7,321 nucleotides of DNA from Saprospiraceae bacterium (GCA_007125435.1 SLDF01000103.1:1-7321); one strand, 5' to 3'; positions 1 through 6,848 are shown, counted from the stretch's first letter. Numbers and translations are program-made. The notes: generated by a model not told the origin, from the sequence alone.

Positions 1-17
1 GAGTAAGATCGAAGAAT

Positions 18-59
18 AAAAAATACGCGCATAGCCTAAGCTACGTAAGTATTTTTTTT
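18..59. terminator. Bidirectional terminator-like hairpin
   Basis: A nine-base arm AAAAAATAC (18-26) is the exact reverse complement of GTATTTTTT (49-57). An inner stem TAGC (32-35) pairs with GCTA (40-43) around a CTAA loop, and a five-by-five internal loop separates the two stems. The arm gives a run of eight T on the plus strand and six T on the minus strand, so it could end transcription in either direction. It lies about 180 bases beyond the stop of the minus-strand ABC-F gene. It would also suit a plus-strand gene ending left of the window. The stem is AT-rich and therefore weaker than a classical GC-rich terminator. Confidence 0.5.
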
Positions 60-67
60 CGAAGAGA

Positions 68-83
68 TTGCTCAAAAGAGCAA
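68..83. other. Small perfect hairpin
   Basis: TTGCTC (68-73) and GAGCAA (78-83) form a perfect six-base-pair stem around an AAAA loop. No T run follows on either strand, so it is not a terminator by itself. It sits in the gene-free stretch between the terminator-like hairpin and the end of the ABC-F gene. No function can be assigned. Confidence 0.3.
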
Positions 84-236
84 GACTTGGGATCATTAAG
101 ATGGCTATTTTCAGACTCTAAAAAGCGACCCGACGACGTCAGGAGGAGGGTGATGCCCGGATAAACAAAAGGCCCCAAATCCACTAACCTACTTTAAGAC
201 TAACTCTAAAAACGTCTTTAACCCGAATTATTAGAA

Positions 237-2102
237 CTAGCCTTTGATCTCCTCCAGCTCCAACCATCTGTCTTCCATCGATTCGAGTTTTTGCTGGATG
301 GTCTGCAATTCATTGGATAGCTTCTCGATATCCTCCGGCGACATGGACTCATCATTGAATTTTGACATGATATCTGCCTTCCTTTTTTCTGCTTTTTCGA
401 TGTCTTTTACCAGATTGTGCAACTCTCTGCGCTCTTTATCAGATAGGCCTTCACTGTCTGACTTGGTTTCTGCCTGCGCGCTACTAGCGGACTTTTTGGT
501 CTGCGTAATGGGCGGAGTCAGAGTGAATTTCTCTCGATACTGGCTGTAGTTGCCATTGAAATCTTTGACCTGGCCATCACCTGTGAGCACAAATAAATGC
601 TGAGTCAGTTTGTCCAGAAAATAACGGTCGTGCGATACGATGATGAGGCATCCCGGGAAGTCAAGCAGATACTCTTCCAGTACGTTTAGTGTCATGATAT
701 CCAGATCATTTGTAGGTTCGTCCAGGATGAGAAAATTGGGGTTTTGCATCAGTACCGTCAGCAAGTACAGGCGTCGCTTTTCGCCGCCACTCAGCTTAGA
801 CACAAAGACCTGTTGCTGTGGTCTCGGGAACAAAAACCGCTCTAATAACGATGCAGCTGTCAGAGATTTACCCTTCTCCAGAGGAATATATTCTGCTATA
901 TCTGTGATCACGTCAATGACCCTTTTGTCCTCCTCCAGGTTCATCCCCTCCTGATTATAGTAGCCAAATACGGTATTGTCACCTATGATCACTTTGCCGG
1001 TATCCGGTTGTAGCTGACCAGTCAATACATTGAGAAAAGTGGATTTGCCGGCACCGTTAGGGCCTACAATCCCGCACCTTTCGCCTTTTTTAAATTTATA
1101 GTTGAAGCCTTCAAAGATCAATTGCTCACCAAATGCTTTACTGATATTGTGTGCCTCTAAAATCTTAGAACCTAATCGCTGTGTTTTGATATCAATGCTC
1201 AGCTCATCATCTTGTCGACCTGAGAAAGCCTTTTCTTTTATGACATCAAAGTTATCTACCCTGGATTTAGCCTTAGTTGTCCTGGCCTTTGGCTGGCGCC
1301 TTACCCAGTCCAGCTCTTTCTTGTACAATTTCTTGGTTTTTTCCAGCTCTACGGCTTCATTTTCTCTCAGGATGGCTTTCTTTTCAAGATATTCTGAGTA
1401 ATTGCCGGTAAACTTTGTCAATTTACCATTATCCAACTCTACAATTTGATCGCACACGCACTCTAGAAAATACCTATCATGCGTCACCATGAGCAGGGTC
1501 AGATTAGGCCTCTGTAGGTACTCCTCCAACCACTCGATCATGTCCATATCAAGATGGTTAGTCGGTTCATCCAGTATCAGGAAGTCGGGCTGCTCGACCA
1601 GTATTTTGGCGAGAGCCAGCCGCTTTCTCTGCCCACCGGATAGCTGCCGCACAGCTTTTTCCTGATAGTCTATCTTGAGTTTGGATAATATTTCCATGAT
1701 CAGCGCCTCGTGGTCCCATGCCTTGAGCTCTTCCATCCTCAGACTTGCCGCTTCCAATTGGTCCGCCTTGCCCGGGTCGTGCAATGCTTCGAGATAGGCC
1801 TTGACGGCTTGCACCTTGGGGTTATCGACATCCAGGACCTCTTCGAATGCCGTCTGCTCTTCGTTAAACTCAGGTGATTGATCCAAAAAGCCGACTTTTA
1901 TATCCTTGGCCCTGATCACTCTGGCATTCACCCCTTCAGGCGCTTCCCGACCTATAATGATATCCAGAAGCGAACTCTTCCCTGTCCCATTCTTCGCCAC
2001 CAGAGCCACTTTATCGCCTTTGTTGATATACATATCGATGTCGCTAAAAAGCACTTTCTCACCGTAGCTTTTGGACACTTGTTCTATCGTTAAGTAATTC
2101 AT
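237..2102 (-). CDS. uup: Uup-type ABC-F family ATPase
   Basis: This is a soluble twin-ATPase of the ABC-F family. Members have no membrane domain and act on the ribosome, and Uup-like proteins are linked to ribosome rescue/assembly and to DNA stability. The 621-residue product is complete. First ATPase: Walker A AKNGTGKS (36-43), signature LSGGQ (154-158), Walker B FLILDEP with catalytic E179, switch H208. A charged inter-domain linker follows (about 235-310) with the RRQPKARTTKAKSR segment typical of the tRNA-facing motif. Second ATPase: Walker A GPNGAGKS (347-354), signature LSGGE (437-441), Walker B with E462, H491. A charged coiled coil (about 550-621) matches the C-terminal domain that marks Uup among ABC-F proteins; E. 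coli Uup has a similar length (635). All catalytic residues are present. ATG at 2100-2102 is the start, and the first residues (MNYLTIEQVSKSYGE) are typical. An antibiotic-resistance role cannot be excluded but is not suggested by the domain pattern. Confidence 0.93.
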   Translation of the reverse strand: MNYLTIEQVSKSYGEKVLFSDIDMYINKGDKVALVAKNGTGKSSLLDIIIGREAPEGVNARVIRAKDIKVGFLDQSPEFNEEQTAFEEVLDVDNPKVQAVKAYLEALHDPGKADQLEAASLRMEELKAWDHEALIMEILSKLKIDYQEKAVRQLSGGQRKRLALAKILVEQPDFLILDEPTNHLDMDMIEWLEEYLQRPNLTLLMVTHDRYFLECVCDQIVELDNGKLTKFTGNYSEYLEKKAILRENEAVELEKTKKLYKKELDWVRRQPKARTTKAKSRVDNFDVIKEKAFSGRQDDELSIDIKTQRLGSKILEAHNISKAFGEQLIFEGFNYKFKKGERCGIVGPNGAGKSTFLNVLTGQLQPDTGKVIIGDNTVFGYYNQEGMNLEEDKRVIDVITDIAEYIPLEKGKSLTAASLLERFLFPRPQQQVFVSKLSGGEKRRLYLLTVLMQNPNFLILDEPTNDLDIMTLNVLEEYLLDFPGCLIIVSHDRYFLDKLTQHLFVLTGDGQVKDFNGNYSQYREKFTLTPPITQTKKSASSAQAETKSDSEGLSDKERRELHNLVKDIEKAEKRKADIMSKFNDESMSPEDIEKLSNELQTIQQKLESMEDRWLELEEIKG

Positions 2103-2128
2103 AATCGTTGTATTTGTCTCATTGTCAT
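2099..2128 (-). CDS. Possible leader mini-ORF 2 (9 codons)
   Basis: Reading on the minus strand, ATG at 2128-2126 opens a nine-codon frame (MTMRQIQRL) that ends in TGA at 2101-2099. The stop overlaps the ABC-F start codon as ATGA, the classic arrangement for translational coupling. Its own start overlaps the stop of mini-ORF 1 in the same ATGA way. The frame is short enough to arise by chance, and no clear ribosome binding site precedes it. Translation is inferred only from the double overlap. Confidence 0.25.
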   Translation of the reverse strand: MTMRQIQRL

Positions 2129-2157
2129 CTGGAGCATCTTATGGCTTTATTGGGCAT
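2125..2157 (-). CDS. Possible leader mini-ORF 1 (10 codons)
   Basis: Reading on the minus strand, ATG at 2157-2155 opens a ten-codon frame (MPNKAIRCSR) that stops at TGA 2127-2125. An in-frame GTG directly precedes the ATG. The start lies in the loop of the inverted repeat CTTTATTGG / CCAATAAAG, and the body covers one arm, so translating it would disturb the hairpin. The stop overlaps the start of mini-ORF 2. Short leader ORFs are known to control several ABC-F resistance genes; applying that here is inference. Confidence 0.25.
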   Translation of the reverse strand: MPNKAIRCSR

Positions 2158-2188
2158 CACCCCCACGCCAATAAAGTGCCTTCTCCAG
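2129..2188 (-). promoter_or_regulatory. Inverted repeat in the ABC-F leader
   Basis: Two nested arms pair: an outer CTGGAG (2129-2134) with CTCCAG (2183-2188), and an inner nine-base CTTTATTGG (2145-2153) with CCAATAAAG (2168-2176). An extra GG/CC match (2143-2144 with 2179-2180) lies just outside the inner arms. The loop is 14 bases (2154-2167) and G-rich on the minus strand. If the promoter proposed just upstream is correct, the transcript would start almost exactly at the outer arm, so the whole structure would form in the 5' untranslated RNA. No T run follows, so it is not an intrinsic terminator. A regulatory role is inferred. Confidence 0.45.
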
Positions 2189-2195
2189 GAAGGTT

Positions 2196-2230
2196 CAAAG
2201 ATATGACTTTAGATTTATAGTAGCGTCAAT
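2196..2230 (-). promoter_or_regulatory. Bacteroidota-type promoter candidate for the ABC-F gene
   Basis: On the minus strand TATCTTTG (2203-2196) matches the Bacteroidota -7 consensus TAnnTTTG at every fixed position. ATTG (2230-2227) supplies a -33 TTG element 23 bases upstream, at the long end of the accepted spacing. Transcription would begin near 2190, giving a leader of roughly 87 bases. Confidence 0.5.
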
Positions 2231-2239
2231 AGTTGTAAT

Positions 2240-2376
2240 GCGTGGGGGTCGCTATGTTCCATGACTCGCTGTTCGCTCGGTCCCTTTGCGGGACTCACGC
2301 CCCATGCTCAGTATAGATATCATCCATGATCTATCATTATAAGTTTCTCATCCACCTGCATGTAAGTGGGGCGTGA
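2240..2376. repeat. Structured palindromic intergenic element
   Basis: This stretch is dense in inverted repeats. GCGTGGGGGT (2240-2249) is the exact reverse complement of ACCCCCACGC (2159-2168) in the ABC-F leader. GTCCC (2280-2284) pairs with GGGAC (2290-2294) around TTTGC. TCACGCCCC plus ATGC (2295-2307) pairs with GCAT (2358-2361) and GGGGCGTGA (2368-2376), giving 13 base pairs with a six-base bulge. Inside that, ATAG..ATCA (2313-2322) pairs with TGATCTAT (2327-2334). The core CACGCC recurs at 2164, at 2296 and inverted at 2370. No reading frame or transposase is seen. The layout resembles REP- or MITE-like intergenic repeats, but membership of a repeat family cannot be shown from one window. 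A structured RNA is the alternative. Confidence 0.4.
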
Positions 2377-2527
2377 CCATTTCACAGCGCTGATGCATTA
2401 AGTGCACCCCTCTCTTTGTCTTTATTTGCCATAGAAAAGAGAAGCTCGCTTAATTAGATTCATTCTAAAGAAGCATGGGTTATTGCTTGATGACAGACCG
2501 ATGACAAACATTTGCAATCCACATCGT

Positions 2528-2535
2528 TATTTTTG
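2528..2535 (+). promoter_or_regulatory. Possible -7 box upstream of hemA
   Basis: TATTTTTG matches TAnnTTTG at all fixed positions and lies 13 bases before the chosen hemA start. The nearest upstream TTTG (2511-2514) is only 13 bases away, too close for a normal -33 element, so the match may be chance. If real, the hemA mRNA would be almost leaderless and would exclude the upstream in-frame starts at 2483 and 2501. A weaker alternative is TTTG at 2425-2428 followed by TAATTA at 2451. Confidence 0.2.
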
Positions 2536-2548
2536 TCGTAAGTATCAT

Positions 2549-3784
2549 ATGTACATGAACCAGGAATTAAAAATATTAACTTTCACCCATAAGCATTGCA
2601 ACATTAGAGACATATCAAAATATGTCATTCAGTCTGATGTAGAGTCTGCTAAAGTTGATATACTCAATCGCTTGAAGGCTGAGTTTCATATTGATGAGAT
2701 CATGTACCTGTCTACTTGCAACAGAGTCATGTATCTGATTTATCAGCACAAGCTCTCCCCCACGCCGGATATGAGGCGTTGGATACATTATATCAACCCT
2801 ACCATATCTGAGCAAGATCTGAACGAAGCCGATATCAAGTCAGAGGTTTACACCGGGCAAGAGGCCATAGAGCATGTATTTGAATTGTCTTCTTCTTTAG
2901 ATTCCCTTGTTGTAGGAGAGCGAGAAATCTTCAGACAACTGAGAGATGCTTATGATTGGTCCAGAGAGCAACAGCTTTGTGGAGATAACACCAGACTTCT
3001 CATGCGCTTCGCCATTCAAGCGGCTAAGGATGTATTTACCAATACAGGTATCGGAGAGAGAGCGCTTTCGGTAGTAGCTCTGGCCATACAGAAAATGATG
3101 GCTTTGAAGCCAAAAAAGAATGCCAGAATACTGTTGGTTGGTGCAGGGCAGACCAATCACCTGGTTTCCAAATTCTTGCTAAAATACCAGTTTGACAATG
3201 TCGAAGTGTTCAATAGAAGCATAGAAAAAGCCAATGCCATAGCAGAAAAATTTGGACGTAAAGGCCAATCGTTGAGTGACCTCCTGCACTTTACAGGAGG
3301 ATTTGACATCATCTTTGTCTGTACAGCATCGCATGAGCACATTATCAACGAACCTTTGCTGAAGCTGCTTCGTAATGGAGATACGTCTGATAAGCTGGTA
3401 ATTGATCTCGCTATTCCCTCAAATGTGGCGCCTGAGGTCAAAGACCGTTCAGATATCACCTACATAGACATTGATCAACTGCGTCATCTCGCCAGTGAAA
3501 ATCTCGAATTTCGCAGAGCCGAGGTCAGTAAAGCTCGTATTCTATTGGCAGGCCATATTGACACTTATCAATCCGCCCTACAGCAAAGAAAGATCGAAAA
3601 AGCCATGCAATCCGTTCCACAGGCCATCAAATCCATCAGGGAAAAAGCTATATCAGAGGTATTCGCCAAAGATCTGGACAATATGGATGCCGCGACCAGA
3701 GCTAAAGTAGAAGAAATGATGGCTTATATGGAAAAGAAATGTATTTCCATTCCTATCAAAGCTGCAAAGGCGATGGTTCTATAA
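2549..3784 (+). CDS. hemA: Glutamyl-tRNA reductase
   Basis: GlutR reduces glutamyl-tRNA(Glu) with NADPH to glutamate-1-semialdehyde, the first committed step of C5 tetrapyrrole (heme) synthesis, in the cytosol. The 411-residue product (E. coli HemA has 418) shows all three parts. The catalytic N-domain has the nucleophile C57 in STCNR and the signature SLDSLVVGERE (116-126). The NADPH Rossmann domain has GAGQTN from 198 and VFNRS (220-224). The helical dimerisation domain (about 310-411) ends in the family-typical MEKKCISIPIKAAKAMVL. The frame is open upstream to a TTG at 2483 and an ATG at 2501, but that extension (CNPHRYFCRKYH) does not resemble the family. ATG at 2549, or ATG at 2555 two codons later, puts the first beta strand (ELKILTFTHK) at the normal distance from the N-terminus. 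No other hem gene is adjacent, and the gene faces trkH tail to tail. Confidence 0.95.
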   Translation: MYMNQELKILTFTHKHCNIRDISKYVIQSDVESAKVDILNRLKAEFHIDEIMYLSTCNRVMYLIYQHKLSPTPDMRRWIHYINPTISEQDLNEADIKSEVYTGQEAIEHVFELSSSLDSLVVGEREIFRQLRDAYDWSREQQLCGDNTRLLMRFAIQAAKDVFTNTGIGERALSVVALAIQKMMALKPKKNARILLVGAGQTNHLVSKFLLKYQFDNVEVFNRSIEKANAIAEKFGRKGQSLSDLLHFTGGFDIIFVCTASHEHIINEPLLKLLRNGDTSDKLVIDLAIPSNVAPEVKDRSDITYIDIDQLRHLASENLEFRRAEVSKARILLAGHIDTYQSALQQRKIEKAMQSVPQAIKSIREKAISEVFAKDLDNMDAATRAKVEEMMAYMEKKCISIPIKAAKAMVL

Positions 3785-3787
3785 TCA

Positions 3788-3819
3788 CAGAGCGCCTAAA
3801 TGCTCTGCTGCGCTTTTCC
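3788..3819 (+). terminator. Weak terminator after hemA
   Basis: Just past the hemA stop, CAGAGC (3788-3793) can pair with GCTCTG (3802-3807). In an alternative fold, AGCGC (3791-3795) pairs with GCGCT (3810-3814) and is followed by TTT. The T run is short, so termination may be inefficient. Only 51 bases separate the convergent hemA and trkH stops, and no better candidate lies there for either gene. Confidence 0.4.
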
Positions 3820-3835
3820 CATGCAACAATATCGA

Positions 3836-5284
3836 TTAGTTTACTCTCCAAAAATAAGGTGTAAACAGGATGAGAATAGTAAATAGCTCCAAGCGTCCAA
3901 TAATCATTAAGATAAGTAAAAATATTTTTGCGCCGTCCGGTAGCCAGGCGAAGTTGTCCATTGGTCCGACATCACCTATTGCAGGACCGACATTACTAAG
4001 AGATGTCGCTGAAGCCCCAAGTGCAGTCTTGAATTCAATACCCATGAAGGAAAGAACAATCGTGCCGAAAAGAAATAGTGTAATATACACTAGTAGGAAA
4101 ATAGTAATCTGAGTTAGAATTCTGCCTGAAACGATATTACCATTAAGCCTCATTCTAATTACAGCTCTGGGATGTAGCAGTCTTTTAAACTCTAAGAATG
4201 AATTCTTTAAAAATGTCATAGTTCTGACAAGTTTAATACCTCCGCTGGTAGAGCCTGCACATGCTCCAGAGAAAATAAGAAGGAAAAATATAAAAGTAGC
4301 CCCTAGAGACCAAGATGTATAATCGGCTGTCACATAACCGGTCGTTGTGACAATTGCAATAATCTGGAAAAGCCCATCGCGAAAGCTACTTTCTGAGTAG
4401 CCATTACTCTGAAAAATTATTGGTAGTAAAATAACTAACAAAGTTAAAATGACAAGGACATAAAACTTAAACTCATCACTTTTCCAAACATCCTTAAAGC
4501 GTCCTCTCAATCCGAAATAGATAACAGTGTAATTTGTACCTGCAAGAAACATAAAAAAGATGATGGTATATTGGATTATCGGTACATCAAATGCAGCTAT
4601 GCTATCGTTCTTAGTAGAAAAACCTCCGGTAGACATAGTTGTGAGCGCATGATTTACGGCATCGTAAAGCGTCATACCCTCTAAATGTAAAATTCCAATC
4701 AACAATGCGGTTAAACCCAAATAAATAAACCATAGCCTCTTAGCAGTTTCTTGTATTTTAGGGTGAATTTTATCACTAGTCGGACCGGGAGCTTCAGCAA
4801 CAAATAATTCAACACCGCCAATACCCAAAAGCGGAAAAACGGCAACAGTGAGCACTATAATACCCATACCGCCTAACCATTGTGTAAGACTTCTCCAGTA
4901 AAGTATATCTGTAGAGACCGCTTCTATATCCTCTAAAATGGTCGCTCCCGTTGTCGTCAGACCTGAGACCGTCTCAAAAAACGCATCAGGCACCGACGAA
5001 ATAGCTCCACTCCAAAAATAAGGTATTGTGCTCAATATGGTCATCATGATCCAGCCCAAAGCCACAATTAAATACCCCTCTCTCTTGCCCACATTAGTCG
5101 AGCCCTCCGGTTTGAATCGCCACAGTATAGCACCAATAAAAAAACAAATAAGACCAGAATAAAATAAAGACTTCCAGTCCTCTACTTCATCAAGAAAGAC
5201 CATTAGCAATCCTGACCACATCAAGATGCCGATCAAGCCCGCTAATGCACCCAAAATCTTTAATATCGGTCTAAAGTTGATCAT
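3836..5284 (-). CDS. trkH: TrkH potassium uptake channel subunit
   Basis: Inner-membrane pore subunit of the Trk potassium uptake system; it imports K+ under control of the cytoplasmic TrkA ring. The 482-residue protein is the normal length for TrkH (E. coli 483) and is strongly hydrophobic throughout. The four selectivity-filter loops of the superfamily are all visible: GLTTTGAT (G113), MSTGGF (218-222), TTTGYVT (G316) and SNVGPAIG (G433). The SLTQWLGGMGI segment (132-142), the intramembrane gating loop GACAGSTSGGIKLVR (340-354) and the C-terminal GRLELF (463-468) are also family hallmarks. Glycine at every filter position indicates K+ selectivity. ATG at 5284-5282 lies four bases after the trkA stop (TAG GCAT ATG), so the two genes are surely co-transcribed and probably translationally coupled. 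No separate promoter is apparent. KtrB is the main alternative family, but the length and the two-RCK-domain partner favour TrkH. Confidence 0.95.
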   Translation of the reverse strand: MINFRPILKILGALAGLIGILMWSGLLMVFLDEVEDWKSLFYSGLICFFIGAILWRFKPEGSTNVGKREGYLIVALGWIMMTILSTIPYFWSGAISSVPDAFFETVSGLTTTGATILEDIEAVSTDILYWRSLTQWLGGMGIIVLTVAVFPLLGIGGVELFVAEAPGPTSDKIHPKIQETAKRLWFIYLGLTALLIGILHLEGMTLYDAVNHALTTMSTGGFSTKNDSIAAFDVPIIQYTIIFFMFLAGTNYTVIYFGLRGRFKDVWKSDEFKFYVLVILTLLVILLPIIFQSNGYSESSFRDGLFQIIAIVTTTGYVTADYTSWSLGATFIFFLLIFSGACAGSTSGGIKLVRTMTFLKNSFLEFKRLLHPRAVIRMRLNGNIVSGRILTQITIFLLVYITLFLFGTIVLSFMGIEFKTALGASATSLSNVGPAIGDVGPMDNFAWLPDGAKIFLLILMIIGRLELFTILILFTPYFWRVN

Positions 5285-5288
5285 ATGC

Positions 5289-6629
5289 CTACTTGAAGAA
5301 CTTTTCTAACTTAGAAATATCTTTTGGAAGCGCCAATACAATGACTTTATCATTCAGCTCAATCTGGAAGTCCCCATCTGGTATAAATACATCTTTATTC
5401 CTAATCACAGCTCCTATGAGGGAGCTTGGAGGGAACCTGACATCCTTGAGAGGTTTTCTCGTCAACTTACTCGGCCGGTCTACCAGATACTCTATGATCT
5501 CTGCCTCCACCCCGGACAAACTGGTTAATGCTTCGACCTTGCCCTTCCGTATGTACCTAAAGATATCATTTGCAGCAAACAGCTTCTTATTAATCAAGCT
5601 ATCCACACCAATATTTTGAGATACATAAGTGTACTCTTTGCTCTCCACTCGGGCAATCGTTTTAAAAACACCATGGTTCTTAGCAGTCAGACTAGAGATA
5701 ATATTAGTCTCAGAGTTATTAGTCAATGCGACAAAAGCGTCCATATGATCGAGCCCTTCTTCAGCTAGTATGTCAAAGTTACTATAGTCACCATTGACAA
5801 CCATAGCATTTGATAGCTTACCAGCTAAAATCTTGCTATACTGTCGATCTTTCTCAATGATGGTTACTCTGTACTCTTTCTCTAATAGTCGGGCAACCAT
5901 GTAGCCCATCTCACCCTCTCCCAGTATCATCACATTCTTAATGGGATGCTCTTTGGTATCAAAAAGCTTCTTGAGTGAATCTATACTTTCCTTTGGCAGA
6001 ATAAAGTACACCAAGTCACCGGGAACCAGCATATCATTCCCTTTAGGGATAATCGTCAAGGTGTCTCTTAAAATAATAACAGGTCTGATCTTAAAGTCTG
6101 CTGAGTCCTGTGGCAATTGGCTGAGTTTGATGTGCGCTAGTGGTGAACTATCGATTATACTTACTCCGATAAGGCTGATTCTACCCTCTTCAAAATTGTA
6201 GATATCCGTAAAATGACTCTGCTTCAGTAATCGTAAAATTTCGTCAGCAGCAAGCTTGATCGGAGATATCAAATGATCTATACCTAACTCTTTAAAAATG
6301 TCCTGTTGTTCTTTCAGAAGGTACTCGGGGCTATTTGTTCGGGCAAATGTCTGCTTTGCGCCAAGCTTCTTAGCTAGAATCGCCGTGACTAGATTTGTCT
6401 TTTCTGAAGTGGTCACTGCTAATACGACATCTGACTTAGCAACTCCTGCATCTTTCAATATTTCCACTTGAGCGCAATCGCCCGGGATTGTCTTTACATC
6501 TAATCGAGATGAGGCGTATTCTAATACTTCTTTATTAGAATCCACTAGCATTATTGATTGATTCTCATAAGACAATAACTGTGCTAGATGAAACCCAACA
6601 TCACCGGCTCCTGCAATAATAATTTTCAT
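5289..6629 (-). CDS. trkA: TrkA potassium uptake regulatory subunit
   Basis: Peripheral cytoplasmic subunit that binds NAD(H) or adenine nucleotides and gates TrkH. The 446-residue product (E. coli TrkA 458) is the classic tandem of two RCK units. RCK_N1 starts MKIIIAGAGDVG with the GxGxxG motif at 7-12, acidic D30 at the end of the second strand and GD at 50-51. RCK_C1 spans about 140-220. RCK_N2 has GEGEMG (237-242), E259 and GD at 280-281. RCK_C2 spans about 365-446. Both nucleotide sites look intact. Start ATG 6629-6627 places the first Rossmann strand at residue 2, as in the family. It is the first gene of the trkA-trkH pair; the upstream protease gene is separated from it by a strong terminator, so a dedicated promoter is expected in the gap. 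Confidence 0.95.
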   Translation of the reverse strand: MKIIIAGAGDVGFHLAQLLSYENQSIMLVDSNKEVLEYASSRLDVKTIPGDCAQVEILKDAGVAKSDVVLAVTTSEKTNLVTAILAKKLGAKQTFARTNSPEYLLKEQQDIFKELGIDHLISPIKLAADEILRLLKQSHFTDIYNFEEGRISLIGVSIIDSSPLAHIKLSQLPQDSADFKIRPVIILRDTLTIIPKGNDMLVPGDLVYFILPKESIDSLKKLFDTKEHPIKNVMILGEGEMGYMVARLLEKEYRVTIIEKDRQYSKILAGKLSNAMVVNGDYSNFDILAEEGLDHMDAFVALTNNSETNIISSLTAKNHGVFKTIARVESKEYTYVSQNIGVDSLINKKLFAANDIFRYIRKGKVEALTSLSGVEAEIIEYLVDRPSKLTRKPLKDVRFPPSSLIGAVIRNKDVFIPDGDFQIELNDKVIVLALPKDISKLEKFFK

Positions 6630-6683
6630 ACCCTGATTTTATGGTTCGGTATTTCTTACAACCTTAGTTATCATCAACCTTTT

Positions 6684-6715
6684 CATAAGTACAATTCAAG
6701 ATAACACTCAACAAT
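6684..6715 (-). promoter_or_regulatory. Possible trkA promoter
   Basis: On the minus strand TACTTATG (6691-6684) matches TAnnTTTG with one mismatch, and ATTG (6715-6712) lies 20 bases upstream, a normal spacing for a Bacteroidota -33/-7 pair. The pair sits between the terminator of the preceding gene and the trkA start, where a promoter is required. The match is imperfect and other placements are possible. Confidence 0.3.
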
Positions 6716-6750
6716 AAGGCGATCTCATATTTGTCGATACAAATATTGGT

Positions 6751-6793
6751 AAAAAAAAACGAATACATTCGCTTTACCGGAATGTATTCGTTT
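6751..6793 (-). terminator. Rho-independent terminator of the protease gene
   Basis: AAACGAATACATTC (6757-6770) and GAATGTATTCGTTT (6780-6793) are perfect reverse complements: a 14-base-pair stem with a nine-base loop (6771-6779). On the minus strand the stem runs into a block of nine T (6759-6751, partly shared with the stem). It lies about 55 bases past the protease stop and upstream of trkA, so it insulates the trk operon from that gene. The plus strand lacks a matching T run. Confidence 0.85.
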
Positions 6794-6848
6794 GAAAAAC
6801 CTCTAGAATTACACCTCAACTTTACTTCGTAGAGGATTATTGTAACAC

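Noticed and set aside
196..218. AAGAC / GTCTT inverted repeat just downstream of the ABC-F gene as its terminator
   Set aside because: The stem is five pairs with a 13-base loop and has no T run on the minus strand; the hairpin at 18-59 is a better candidate.
237..2102. ABC-F gene as an acquired antibiotic-resistance determinant
   Set aside because: The C-terminal coiled coil and overall motif pattern fit the housekeeping Uup group, and no mobile element gene is nearby.
2385..2406. Short palindromes CAGCGCTG (2385-2392) and near-palindrome TGCATTAAGTGCA (2394-2406) upstream of hemA as operator sites
   Set aside because: Such short palindromes are common by chance, and no known regulator site is recognised here.
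2897..3459. Minus-strand frames opposite hemA (87 and 100 codons)
   Set aside because: They are shadows of the hemA coding sequence, with no start context or domain evidence.
5293..5619. 108-codon plus-strand frame opposite trkA, with similar long antisense frames opposite abcF, trkH and the protease
   Set aside because: These lie fully inside well-supported genes on the other strand and their translations show no family motifs; they mirror the codon pattern of the real genes.
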